Of a stretch of 64,000 nt of DNA, positions 12,655-23,889 are shown piece by piece; position 1 is the stretch's first letter; each line of letters begins with the position of its first letter. This DNA is from Microvelia longipes. Lineage: Eukaryota; Arthropoda; Insecta; Hemiptera; Veliidae. A model generated the notes under the pieces. That model saw only the letters and a program-made list of their open reading frames with translations, did no database searches and was not told the origin of the DNA. The stretch is from NCBI GenBank assembly GCA_018340805.1, contig JACMZG010001914.1, forward strand, positions 11,096,272-11,160,271, read 5' to 3'. The translations under genes were made by a program, and so were the position numbers.

Positions 12655-13025
12655 TTCGATTATTGTATTCCATTGCGTAATAGCTTGTTAAGGAGATCTT
12701 GAAACAAAATCTTTTATTCAATTGCGTAATAGCATGTTAAGGAGATCTTGGAACAAAATCTTGTATTCCATTCTGTAATAGCATGTTAAGGAGATCTTGG
12801 AACAAAATATTGTACTTCATTCCGTAATAGCATGTTAGGAGATCAAATATTGTATTTCATTGCGTACTAGCATGGGAGATCTTGGTATTCATTGCGTAAC
12901 TAGCATGTTAGGAGATTGGAACAAAATATTGTATTTCATTGCGTAATAGCATGTTAAGGAGATCTTGGAACAAAATATTGTATTTCATTGCGTAATAGCA
13001 TGTTAAGGAGATCTTGGAACAATCG
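12655..13025. repeat. Minisatellite, about 55-62 bp
   Basis: Around six units with ttgcgtaatagcatgttaag and gagatcttggaacaaaat. Spacing varies through internal deletions. Confidence 0.85.
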
Positions 13026-13045
13026 GATACATTCTAATCGGATAC

Positions 13046-13215
13046 ATTGTTTCAAGATTTATGAATTTTTGCTGAGTTATTATTGAGGGTTAATACGTTC
13101 ATAAAAGAATATTTACCGGATAGTACAACTACGCCTGTAGATTGATTTTTTTTACAAAGTTTCAACTCTCTAGCATAAATACACTGAGAGCTACGATATT
13201 AACAGACACACACAA

Positions 13216-13250
<35 letters not shown>

Positions 13251-13378
13251 GACAGACAGACAGCTTTGTTAAAGCTAATAAGGAGGTCTTAAAAACACCT
13301 GAAACAAATAATTCAGGTGACATCCTAATTTCACGTTTTTTTCCAAACACAATACTTTTCCTTTTATAGCTACGGTAT
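13046..13378 (+). repeat. Interspersed repeat with an internal (CA)/(GACA) tract
   Basis: Shared words: tttgctgagttattattg, acaaagtttcaactctctagc, a CA/GACA run (about 13205-13261), cagctttgt, aggtcttaaaa and cacctgaaac. Similar units lie at 18548-18945 (minus), 26975-27060, 31968-32232, 37000-37650, 41090-41215 (minus), 48525-48645 and 55020-55235, so this is a dispersed family with a built-in microsatellite. Class unknown. Confidence 0.65.
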
Positions 13379-13399
13379 ATAATAAGGAAAGGTAAAAAA

Positions 13400-15500
13400 C
13401 AATTTTAAAAAAAATTAAATTACATTTAAAAACCCCTATTATAAAACTTTTAATAATATGAAACTATAAATTCGAATTAATAAATTAACTAATATATATA
13501 AATTTAAAAAAAATGAAAGCAAGCAATAAAAATATAAATAAATTTTATTTACGGGGAAAAATATATAAAATAGTATTTATTTGCCATCTGATCCTTTACG
13601 GTCATAAAGTAAGGGACTAATAAAGTTTTACTAGAGCAAAAATAAAAGAAAAATAAAAGCCAAGGAAACAACATCATAATTCTTAAGTTTTAAAAGTATT
13701 GATGTAGAAGATATAAAGAATTGTAAAGTTGTATTGAGCACTGCGGGGGAAATGTAACAGAAAGAGGATCTTAGGCAAGTCTAACGAATTAGTTAAGTCT
13801 GAGAACTGGGTTTTATAGTTAGGATGTCTTAGTATGTGAATAATGGTACAAGCTCAGTCGAGGAATGAGTAGAATGCGAATAAGGAATATACGTAAGTTT
13901 CAGCGGTTATTATCAAGATGTTTTAAATCTTGCAGTGACGTTGACAAGGAAGTTAAATTTTCCGTCGTTTAATTTTGTTTTTTTGACGTTCTACGCCTGT
14001 GAAGTTGTTTTTCAGTGGTTGAAACAAAACGATGATTGAATCGAACGAAGGAAACAGCAGCTTCTAAGGTTGTCGTCACCGATTGTCTTTAATAAACTTG
14101 TCATGTACCTTATCCCACAAAACGAAAATCTCTTAAAAAAAATATTTAAAAACGATATTTTTACTTTAGTTCGCTTTGCTCACATTGTTGGTTTAACAGT
14201 TATTACTCAAAAGAAAACTAAATATGGCCCATATAAATAAATTATAGCGTTATTTACCAAATTTTTTAGAACTTTTGTTAATATTTAATTACAAATATTT
14301 ACAAATAAAAGTACGGTAAGGATAATAAAATGATAAAATAAGGATAAAATAAAATTAAAAATCTAATAGGCTTAGGAGTTATGATTATACGCAGAGCTAG
14401 TGATTCTTCTAATAATAAAGTGCGTGGGGTTGCACGGTTATTGTCACGAGTAGTTTATTTGAACAAGAGCCATTCGGTCTGTTGGCCGCTCTTCCCCGCG
14501 GCTGCTACGCGGCATCTAATGGTTGTTATTCTATATCAGTTTTTTTGTCATATTATTAGTTTATATAAGTGGCATACTGCCTCGATAAAAGCGAATATTC
14601 AAGTTTATTAGTAAAAAATAACGTGATATATTTACATTATGTCGTATATGCCAATCGATAAATTCTTATTCTGACTGCACTTATCGAAATGCGAGGTTAA
14701 AAAGAATAAGTATCTCTCAATCTCAACTATTTAAATTCACAACTCAAACCTCTTACACTTCTTGAAGAAACGAATTTTTTCACAAAGATTTTTATTAAGG
14801 ATGAACAGATGTAGAGTGCATATCTAGAAATGCTGCATCAAAAACATTATCTTTTAATAGCACCCAACTCCAGAACACCATAAAAAACACTATCTCAATC
14901 TTAATCTAAAAATTAAATTAGAAAAAATATACAGCCATTTTATGCACTCGTCTTTCCACTCTAGAGTACTTCTTATAAAAATATTAAATTTTATGCATTT
15001 AAAGAATTGCAACGTTAATAACTTACTTAAATTAACGTTGAAGTTAAGCAGTCTTAACAATAACTGAGAAATAATAACTTTAGCTCGAGATCATAAATAC
15101 AATATTAAAACATTATTATCTTAGTTTAAAACTTATAAAGCAATAGAGACAACGTTAATCTTGAAGAACTAAGTAAAGAAAAACAAGATCAAACTTGTTC
15201 CATAGGCTAGAATTAAAAAATTAGGTACAGGGTACCTTGGTAATTTAAAAAAAGCAAGTCACGTTGTTTTTAATGTAATACATCGTAATAAACTAATCCA
15301 ATTGAGTTGAAACTTTGAAAAAGTATGTCCTTTTATTTGTTTCATTTGAGGGTGCCATCCACTACGAAGGTTAGAAGATTTGGTCAGTTTCCTTTTTTTT
15401 AAATTTAGTCTGAAAACTAACTTGAAGTTTTATAAACTAAACCTCAATCATAACCTTTTCATTGAAAATTGTTTAAAATATTTTTTAAATTGTTCCATCA
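13400..15500. other. Intron sequence with sparse repeat debris
   Basis: 13880-13990 is a diverged relative of 19540-19630 (ttcagcggttattatca). A CG-richer patch at about 14470-14520 is unidentified. Nothing else recognised. Confidence 0.4.
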
Positions 15501-15502
15501 GT

Positions 15503-16085
15503 TTATAGATCAAGAGCCCAGGGGTGTTTTGTTAATAAAAAAAGTGTAATGGCTGGAACCGGTCTCAATTTTTCGTAAATACTTTTCTGAACAAGAGTCT
15601 GCAATTCTGCCGACTCGTATGGGATGGGTGTCCTAGGCAGAACGCACTTTAGGGGTCAAATTTACCACCCAAGTTAATAAAAAGTGTAAAGGCAGGAAAC
15701 GGGTTTAATTTTTTGTAAATACCTTCCTGAACAAGAATCTGCAATTCTGCCGACTCGTATCGTATCGTATGGGCGTCCCAGGCAGAACGCACTTTACAGG
15801 TCAAATTTACCACCCAAGTTAACAAACAGTGTAATGGCTGGAACCGGTTTCAATTTTTCGTAAATACCTTCCTGAACAAGGATCTGCAATTCTGCCGACT
15901 TTTATCGGATGGGTGTCCCAGGCATAACCTTTGACCCCTAAAGTGCGTTCTACCTGGGACACCCATCCGATACGAGTCTGCAGAATTGCAGATCCTTGTT
16001 CAGGAAGGTATTTACGAAAAATTGAGACCGGTTCCAGCCATTACACTTTTTATTAACAAAACACCCCTGGGCTCTTGGTCTATTA
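15503..16085. mobile_element. Foldback element: three direct copies plus one inverted copy of a ~140-bp unit
   Basis: The unit starts near aaagtgtaatggctggaacc and runs to ggcagaacgcactttaggg. Direct copies begin at about 15541, 15681 and 15826; the fourth runs inverted from about 15932 to 16055. The outer ends are also inverted repeats (agatcaagagcccaggggtg at about 15507 against cacccctgggctcttggtct ending near 16081). Confidence 0.8.
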
Positions 16086-16089
16086 TACT

Positions 16090-17790
16090 TAAACAGTACG
16101 TGTCATACTGTAAGACTATCTAGCTGTAGAAATCATAAGGCGAAATGTGTGTGTTATTATTGAAACGACTATTGAGGTCCCTAATATAAGTTAAATCAAT
16201 AATATAAGTTTTATTCCGTAAAAAGCTGTGTTTTACGCTTTTAGAACTAAAACATAGACGCCGGATAAGTAGTACTTATTTCAAAATCTGGTCTTTAATT
16301 GTGCGGAGTGCAAATTATAAAGATTTAATGCTAAATATATTAAAGGAAATAATATATGTAACATAAATTTGCTTTGATATTATTAAAGTAAATACCACAA
16401 TTATCGCTATTTATAACATTGAATAGCGTAGAGTAGCTCTTCTTTTCACTTGTATGCTTTTAAAACATGATATGCTCCACAAAATTAACCTGTGACATGT
16501 TGGTGATCACAAATGTAATAAGAATCTGTCCTTTGCAAGGAAATAGTAATACGTCATGTTGTTTACCACAAGGTAAAATCTATGTCATTTTTCATCTTAC
16601 AAAAAGCTTTTACTGTGAAAACAAAAGATGAAAAGGCATTGAATTTTCTCTCGCTAATAACTCATGATGTAGTGGAAATTTAAAATGGAGGGTTTCCATT
16701 GGTTGATGTTTCGTTATTTTAAAATCGTTGTCTTTCTATTGGCTAAAACAACTATACTTGAAGTTCGTATTTTAATTTTATAGTGAAGCGTTCGATGTAA
16801 TCAGATTTTGATAGCTTCTACTCTTATTTGAAAATGTTAACACAACTTGATTATGTTTTCCTTTTAACTTGAATTTCAAATATTTTGTCATTTTACTACC
16901 TTTCAATGTTAATAGAATTGAATTATATACTCTTTTCTATATACCCATTGTTGCTAAAAATATCTACGAGATAATACATTAATTCCATTTGTACCAGACA
17001 GATGAATTGAAAAGGTATATCTAACAAAAGATTTGAGATTTTTAAATTACAAAGTAAATTTGCTGGCTTATACTGGGTTAGTATGACGTCATTAAGTTAG
17101 GTTTCTTTACAGTTATTGATCCAAAGGTTAAGGTATTTTACTTAAAAAAAATACTTTTTCAAAATATGGTCCAAAATTGTAAACAAATAAAATGGTTAAA
17201 ACAAGTCAATACATTATACATATGTTCAATTATCTAGCAACTATATCTTTAGAACGCTTTTTACTAACTCTCTATGGGCATAAGAACTGTTTACAAGGTC
17301 GTGCGCCGAAGGCAGTGGCCAGAAAATCCATGATCCTTTGTTCTTATCATTCATATCACCCACTAATAAGGTTCACTTGCTGCTTTCAACCACACAACTT
17401 TTTGACTGGAACTTATAAGAAAAATTATTGACTTATTAATTTTGACTTAAATGTTTTACTTTTTGAACCACTTTAATCCCACTACATAGTTACCATTTCT
17501 AGAGTCAAAGAGCAGTCTTGAGAAGCCTAGTTAGTTTTAATACTTCAACTGCCTCACTCTACCACTATATTGAGCATATGCAGTTATTCTGAACTGTACT
17601 ATGTAAAGACACAGCTGTCAATGCTGTACATAGCATTGAAAGCTCTCCCTACACTTTCACTTTAAAGTCCCAGAGAACAGTTGTCAGATGCACATCTACG
17701 TCACGCTGTTTCCCTATAGCCGCTTCTCAAGCAAGCACCTATACACTTGCCATTTAGCAAGAGCCTGAAATGGGATGACGCTTAGCTATT
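16090..17790. other. Intron sequence, no feature recognised
   Basis: AT-rich with small open frames of no recognisable content. Confidence 0.45.
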
Positions 17791-17799
17791 CTATTTCGT

Positions 17800-17965
17800 T
17801 TCTATAAAACGAATGTATTAACTGTCTAAGGACAAGCACAATGCTGAAATATAAATTTGGTGATTTTACATCCTAAGGGCGAGCAAAGCAAGTCCGAAGT
17901 AGTGAGGACGAGCGTAGCTAATCCGACGTGTTTAGGAAAAGTGCCGAGGTACACCGGACCCGATT
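17800..17965 (+). mobile_element. 5S-derived SINE family, diverged copy
   Basis: ataaaacgaatgtatta, gtgaggacgagcgtagctaa, aggaaaagtgccgaggta and ggacccgattt match the family body. A weak 5S-like gcctgaaatgggatgacgct precedes it at about 17765. Confidence 0.55.
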
Positions 17966-18547
17966 TGCTTAATTTTAAGCTTTTATTTTATCCCATTACA
18001 TTCAAATTACTTACACTCCATTTATCTATATAATTTTAATTATAATCATTATTAACTCAATTACTATATTTTCATTTATCTTTATTCCTCTCTCACTAAT
18101 AGTGATACAAGTTTTTACATTTAGGTCTGTAAAAGGTTCATTTCATCTATTTTGTATAAAATTTTATTCAAACTATTTTCATCTGGTGACATGGAAATCA
18201 TATTAAGCTCTAACACATTAGCTCTAGTTGAATTAACAATTTATTTTAAAATGTATTCATCCAGAAGGATTGTATTCTAGAATTCTTTTTCCAGTTTTTT
18301 CCAGTCATTACGTTTTAACGTTTATGGAATTAATCTATAATTTTTTAGTTTTTGAAGGTTTTTTCCTATTTTTTATTAAATAGTTTAATTATTTAAAACA
18401 TATTTGCTTATATTTTTATTAATTAAAAATAATAGTAAGCTATTAAGTTGCCTTAATTTTTATTAAATGAGTTCATTCAGCTTTATGAAATTTTTAAATC
18501 GCAAACCAAAGGAAAAATATTCATTTCATACTTTTCCTTATTTATAC

Positions 18548-18945
18548 TGTAAGTAGGTATATAGGACAAGTCTTGTGTTTGCAAAAAACCCCAAAACCGG
18601 AATTATCCGTTTCAGGTGCTTTTAAGACCTCTTGAGCGGTTTTACAAAGTTGTCTGTCTGAATGTGTTTGAGTATGTGTGTGTCTGTTATTATCGTAGCT
18701 CCCAGTGTATTTATGCTAAACAGTTGAAACTTTGTACGAATATCAGTCTATAGTTGTGCTACCCAGAAAATATTTTTCTATGACGTCAATAACCTACAAT
18801 AATGACTTAGCAAACATTTCGAAAAATCATAAAACGCGGAAAAATGTTGCGATCGATTCGAGATTTGGCAAGCATGTAGCTATGTGTGAAACTATCATAT
18901 GTTCCAAGTTTTATCTTATTATCAGCGTTAGTACAATTGTTATCG
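18548..18945 (-). repeat. Interspersed repeat, same family as 13046, minus strand
   Basis: On the minus strand: cacctgaaacggataattcc, gacagacaactttgt and agtttcaactgtttagcata recur in the same order as at 13046 and 37300. Confidence 0.6.
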
Positions 18946-19084
18946 AATGATTTGTGTACGTTTTTTTTAAATTTGTACAAAATCAGAAAACAATATACTT
19001 GAGTTTAAATTTGGTATAAGGGGATAACATTACGTAATACATACTTGCATTTAAGTTATATTTAAACACGACAAGTTTATCCTT

Positions 19085-19235
19085 GATTTTTGATGGATCA
19101 TAAAAGTTAAGCACCATCGAGTGTGGTCAGTGCCTGGATGGGTGACTGCTGGTAATAAAACGGATGTATTTACTATCTGAGGACGTGATGTAGCGAATTC
19201 AATGTAATGAAAAGTTTCGAGGTTCCTCGTACATA
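19085..19235 (+). mobile_element. SINE with 5S rRNA-derived head
   Basis: 19094-19155 reads like the 3' two-thirds of a eukaryotic 5S rRNA gene: gatca, aaagttaagca, tcgagtgtggtcagtgcc and tggatgggtgact. The internal pol III control words (A box agttaagca, C box tggatgggtgac) are kept. It then runs into a unique body (ataaaacggatgtatttac, then ctgaggacg...tagcgaattc, aatgtaatgaaaagt, ggttcctcgtac). The same head-body junction occurs at 31594 (minus) and 48655 (plus), so this is a mobile family and not a 5S gene. Confidence 0.75.
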
Positions 19236-19437
19236 ATAAGTTTGCCTCCAAACTTATTAAATTTTAGTTTTTCTCTGTAAATAAGTAAACATTTTAAAAT
19301 AGCGCGCCTATGTAAAATCGCCTCATTGAGGTTTCAATTAGGTTACATAGAGCCCCAAAGAGATGTTTCAGGCCTCTCAATGTATTAAGATAGGCAATGC
19401 TTCCTCTAGTATGTATCTCTAGATTATTAAATACTTT

Positions 19438-19466
19438 CTGATGAAGATCTAATCATATGGTCGAAA
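19438..19466 (+). ncRNA. Hammerhead-like core motif (CTGATGA ... GAAA)
   Basis: CTGATGA, one base, GATC, a 9-nt loop, GGTC, GAAAGC. Same layout as four other sites in the window. See findings. Catalytic activity is not implied. Confidence 0.35.
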
Positions 19467-19606
19467 GCTTAAATGTTGTTTTATTATGACAAACATAACT
19501 CTTCAATTTTCATTATTATAATAAACAACGTAGGCTTCCGCGGTTATTATCATGAAGATTTAGGTCTTCCGGTGGTGACCGCGTTAATTTAGGTAAAGTT
19601 TCCGAC

Positions 19607-19637
19607 GTTTCGCTTCCACTGTGGGAGGCATCTTCAG
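19607..19637 (-). ncRNA. Hammerhead-like core motif (CTGAAGA ... GAAAC)
   Basis: Minus strand: CTGAAGA, T, then a stem-loop of 18 nt closed by GC/GC with internal CTCC/GGAA-type pairing, then GAAACGTCGG. It sits in a repeat (about 19530-19640) with a diverged relative at 13880. Confidence 0.35.
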
Positions 19638-19777
19638 GGATATAGGACATTATGGATAGAAACACAACGCTCTTCAAAACTGAACTGTTCAGTTTTGTAA
19701 AGCCTAAATCTTCACTTCATTATTATAGTTAATTTTTTATCGAATAACATGTATACGCTTATAAAATAATCTTTAAT

Positions 19778-20271
19778 AAGGCGCGGTCGAATATCCACAG
19801 CCTTCTAGAACATTGGATCACCAACAAACTTTTTTTATAACTTTTTTTCAAAATTTTCAGTAATTAGCCGGATTTGTATTAAGATTCGGTAGGTAATTCG
19901 TATGTACGCATATACGAACGTACGTACGTAAGTATATACGTACATACGAATTACCTCTTTGTTGTGGTGTTGTTGACTGCAAATAATAAAATTTTTGCTA
20001 ATTTTCATTAATATATTCAAAATATAACACAAATCAGGTAGATAACATTGACGTCTAACAGTAGTTATGTATGTACCAAGTTAGATTAAAAATAAATCGT
20101 TGAGTGAATGTAAATACTCTTTGAGATTAACCAAAAAAGCGTGCAAATTACGGAAATAGGCTTCATTTATCACAAATCCGGCTAATTACTGGAAATTTTG
20201 AAAAAAAGTTATAAAAAAGTTTGTTGGTGATCCAATGTTCTAGAAGGCCGTGGATATTCGACCGCGCCTTA
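19778..20271. mobile_element. Foldback DNA element with ~98-bp, ~97% identical terminal inverted repeats
   Basis: Left arm 19779-19877 (aaggcgcggtcgaatatcca ...) and right arm 20173-20270 are inverted copies with about three differences. Inside, 19891-19908 and 19939-19956 form a perfect 18-bp inverted repeat (aggtaattcgtatgtacg). The whole element of about 490 bp folds on itself and has no coding capacity, so it would depend on another element's transposase. Confidence 0.85.
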
Positions 20272-20289
20272 TATTAAAAAGAAAATCAT

Positions 20290-21400
20290 TTGATTGAGTT
20301 AAAATTTGGCAGTAATAAACCAGTATTTCAAGTTTTATGTTCTTGGATTTAGTATATTTACGATATTAAAGAACATATTAGCGAATCACTAGTGTTAAGC
20401 AACCTGAAGAAAATCCAGCAACGTTCCGAGCTACCTCGTACCTTAACTTCATTTATTTTCAAATACATATGAATAATAAGAATGTGATAATATAATTATA
20501 TTTTCTGATACCATTAATATATATTTTGAATCTTGCAGAGAAAGGTCATAGTATGGGATGCTTAGTTAGCAACCGATGAAGCGGATTATTAATTCAACGA
20601 GATATTATTATCATAATATAATTAGATTAGCTTATCAATTGCATTGTGAGATAATTGTACCATGATAATATACTTGTTTAATATTAGTATTGGTCTTTGC
20701 ATAAATTTATAAATTAATTTATATTTTCGAGTTCCTTTTTGTTTGTTGTAAATGTGTGTATAAGTTGATTAAAGTTGGTTAGTTAAGTTAAGTATGTTAA
20801 TGTTAATTAAGTTGACTTCGTGAAGCCCAATGGAGTAATACTCAATGTACTAAAAAGCAACACTTCTCTCCACCAAGGAGTTTATTAAAATAAGCAGTGC
20901 AGGCTTACGGCAAAATTGCCATCAATGGTGCCTAAAAATAGTAAACTAAGAACTAAAAACGATGAATACAACCTGATAGAATATTAAAAGTCAAAAGATA
21001 AAAAAAATCAGTTTTGAAAAAAAGGAAGTTAAATAAATAAATTGATTAATTAAAATTAACTTTCGGTGAGTTGAGTACAAGCGCCTTACTAATTATCCAA
21101 AGACTGAAGCCTGGCTTAAGAGGATTGGGTATGATTGATAAGCTAGGGGTTGGATGATCACTGATCCTCTCTGTCTCCCTTATCATTCAGGCGGATACCT
21201 GCCTTCTTTAGAACATTGGAAACATATAAATGAGATTGAACAATATTTTACAGGCTCATTAGTGTTGCTCGGATCTGGAAAAATACATTTCATATCTTTG
21301 TCACCTAACTATTTAATTTTTTGTGGATAGTAATTGGATAATACCTAACTGGATAATTGTTTTTCCTACTAATTTATCCAGAAGGTGCTGTAACCGTTAT
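20290..21400. other. Intron sequence, no feature recognised
   Basis: Anonymous AT-rich DNA. Confidence 0.45.
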
Positions 21401-21414
21401 CATGACAATATAGT

Positions 21415-21800
21415 AAATAATCCTCTTCTCCTTTTCAAAATTCTCATTACTAAGTGGAGTATTGACTAAGCGATACGTGTAGCCTTGGAACACTGCTAGT
21501 TTTTGCTAACAAGGGTGTCTGAACTAAGCATGGAGGACAGTATCAGTACACTTAGGCTTACGGAAAATAGAACATTCAATCTTATTATTAACCTTAGTTA
21601 AAATGAGATCATTATAGTTAAGAAATCTTCTATTTTCTGCTCCAATAGTAAGCTGGATGCCTTGATAACATTCATTAAGATATGTAAGAAAAGAGTGCTG
21701 CTGCTGCATGGGTCTATGCCAAATTATAAAAAAGTATCATCCATATAGGTTAATTATCGTCCACATACCTTTTCCGTGAAACAATAAACTTTTTATGAAT
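21415..21800 (-). pseudogene. Penelope-like element reverse transcriptase, C-terminal fragment
   Basis: Read on the minus strand: a YMDDTF catalytic-motif remnant, then HSFLTYLNE, IQLTIGAENRRFLNY, CSIFRKP.CTDTVLHA and, after frame breaks, KLAVFQGYTYRLVNTPLSN. The order YxDD - LNFLDL-like - FRKPT.TDT - HP..HK - PLS is the end of a Penelope-type RT (family knowledge). At least one frameshift near the YMDD and stops after the TDT region show it is dead. No GIY-YIG part was seen downstream of it. It may have been carried with the hAT-like sequence next to it (21880 on), but that is a guess. Confidence 0.75.
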
Positions 21801-21879
21801 ATTATTATTGTTGTCAACACAATGTTTGTGGGAATTGTGTATAAACACCTCAGCGGCTAAGCAACTTTAAGGACTCTCT

Positions 21880-22620
21880 ATAGCAAGTGGCGTAACTAGA
21901 GCCGGGAACTATTGGCCTTATAGGTTAATCTAGTTTATCCACTTTTACAGCCCCATATAACCTAGGTGCCTTAGGGTTCATATATAGAAACCTTGAATCT
22001 TTGCAGTACAGGGCTATTGTTTAAGTGCAGTCCGAACCTTTTGGTATATTCCCTGTATAGGGTCATGAAGAATAACTAAAATTATTAATTTTTAAATTAT
22101 AAGCGTTTCTTTCTAGTACAACCGTGTAGCATTCGTTTCTCCGCTTTTACAATAACTAGGTTATTTTCTCGAGTCATAGTTATTTTCATAGTTTTTAATA
22201 TTGTCACCACTGTTCTTTCTGACTGCAGCTCTTGTTTTTCCTGAGCTTTCATAATTGTTATTTTTATTTTCTTTCTTCAAAAATCACCTTTGGTGGAGAG
22301 ACGTCTTAGTTTTTGTATATTAGTTAAGTTGGTTCCATATACAATATTTGCGATGAAAATTATATATAATTCTTAAGACATTAACCTTATAAATTGAAGC
22401 AAAGTAATTTCTTGATAAACAGAACTTTGGTTTACCAAAAGACGAAAGTTTTTGTATGAGCTCATGTATATTAAAAGCCTTTTACAGCTTTAATAGGTGT
22501 GGTATTTACTAAAGACACTGACCAAATGAAGAATGATGGTCCTGTCCGTAATCATGCTGTACAGAACAGCTTTTTGATAAATTCGCTTCATCATATTAAA
22601 GATTGTGTTTGATTATGTTT
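21880..22620. other. Intron before exon C; possible DNA-element end
   Basis: agtggcgtaactagagccgg at about 21885 resembles the CAGTGGCG starts of many hAT-type element ends. No partner end found. The rest is unremarkable. Confidence 0.3.
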
Positions 22621-22623
22621 CAG

Positions 22624-22752
22624 TTACGAGTGTAGAAGGTCCAATACTAAATATTACTCGAGTTAGTAGGCTGCACATGGGTGCCTATCTGTGCATAGCT
22701 AGCAACGGAGTACCGCCTACTGTCAGCAAGCGAATTACGCTTTCAGTACACT
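22624..22752 (+). CDS. Lachesin/DIP-like protein, exon C (second half of Ig domain 2)
   Basis: Acceptor gtttcag, donor GTAAGT; 129 bp, phase 1 to phase 1. Residues 130-172. It carries VEGPILNITRVSRL followed by HMGAYLCIASNGVPPTVSKR, the highly conserved end of Ig2 in insect DIPs and lachesins, with the second Ig2 cysteine at C153 and a sequon at N139-I-T. It lies 13.9 kb after exon B and is recognisable only by homology and splice phase, being too short to stand out as an open frame. Together with exon B it closes Ig2. Confidence 0.92.
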
Positions 22753-23244
22753 GTAAGTATTCTATATAGATAAATTAATTAGCTCTTTACAACTTAGCTT
22801 TTAATTAAGTTTTTATCCTACAGCTTGGCATCGACGAATATTACAAGAATTTGAAAACAAAATTGTCAGAATCGAATTATAGAAATCTGTGTTACGGATG
22901 TGTCATTAGACACAGATTATGTTCATATAATGGTAAGGCCCTAATGTTTCACCAAAACGTCTTGTCCAGGTTTATGTTGTAGCTAATTAAGTAAATTTTC
23001 TTATTATTAGCACTTCTCTTAATTATTAACAATTTTTACGACTTGTTTTTCCTCTTCTATAAGCGGATTTCCTTTGATAATTTTTGTGTAATATTTCTTT
23101 TAATTTAGGGCCTGGGTCTTTTGGTTTTTTCTTTTTGAGAAATTGATTTAGATTTAGACTCGATTTGTTGGAGTAAAGTAGGCCATTACGTAGATGATTA
23201 TGTTTTGATTTAGCTTTCTAACAGTGATAATTGTCTTTTTTCAG

Positions 23245-23385
23245 TTCCGCCAATGATTTGGATACAGAATCAATTGGTTGGCGTAATGCAGGGTGATGAC
23301 ATCGTCATAGAATGCCATTCTGAAGCATTTCCTAAACCAATTAATTACTGGACAAGAGAAGATGGTAAAGAAATCATCTCTTCTG
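23245..23385 (+). CDS. Lachesin/DIP-like protein, exon D (first half of Ig domain 3)
   Basis: Acceptor ttttttcag, donor GTAAGT; 141 bp, phase 1 to phase 1. Residues 173-219. Begins FPPMIWIQNQLVG, then the first Ig3 cysteine (C196 in IECHSEA) and core tryptophan W208 in INYWTRED. The PKPINYWTRE wording matches the DIP-eta/theta/zeta group rather than distant Ig proteins. The intron before it is only 492 bp, the shortest in the visible gene, so exons C and D form a tight pair; the intron after it is 22.2 kb and splits Ig3. Confidence 0.93.
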
Positions 23386-23399
23386 GTAAGTAGAGCAAA

Positions 23400-23880
23400 T
23401 CTTTATTTTACCTTTGTATTAGATTTGACTCTTATGTAACTTTTTTATCATTTATTTAATGACGTAGGTCTATTTCAAGTGATTTTATGGCTTATAAATG
23501 AAATTATCTCAGGCTTAAGACTCAGGCTGTTCTTATTTCATTCTTAATGAAAAACTTCTAATATCCAGTGAGCGATACCTTTGGAGGGAGAGGTACCTAA
23601 AGTTCTACATTTAAATAACAGCTGGCCAACAGGTTTAATTTTTCTAGTAATTACCGCCTTATACTTTTTTATGCTGGCCCTGTAGATTAATTGAATCTAC
23701 AAACTTACATTCCTTACAAACCTTTTCCGTTACATACTTATACTTTTCGCCGATAAATTCCCACGTGAAATCGTTTACGAGTTTACCATGTCTCATTTAA
23801 TGAGTTTGGGCACAGTTACGCCTTTTATTTTGGTGTAAATATTTTTATAAAATTTTATATTAAAATTAATTTGAGAATTA
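23400..23880. other. Start of the 22-kb intron, no feature recognised
   Basis: AT-rich, no recognised repeat. Confidence 0.45.
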
Positions 23881-23889
23881 GCAGTAATT

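Noticed and set aside
19094..19155. Functional 5S rRNA gene or pseudogene
   Set aside because: Only the 3' part of 5S is present and the same junction to a non-5S body recurs elsewhere, indicating a SINE.
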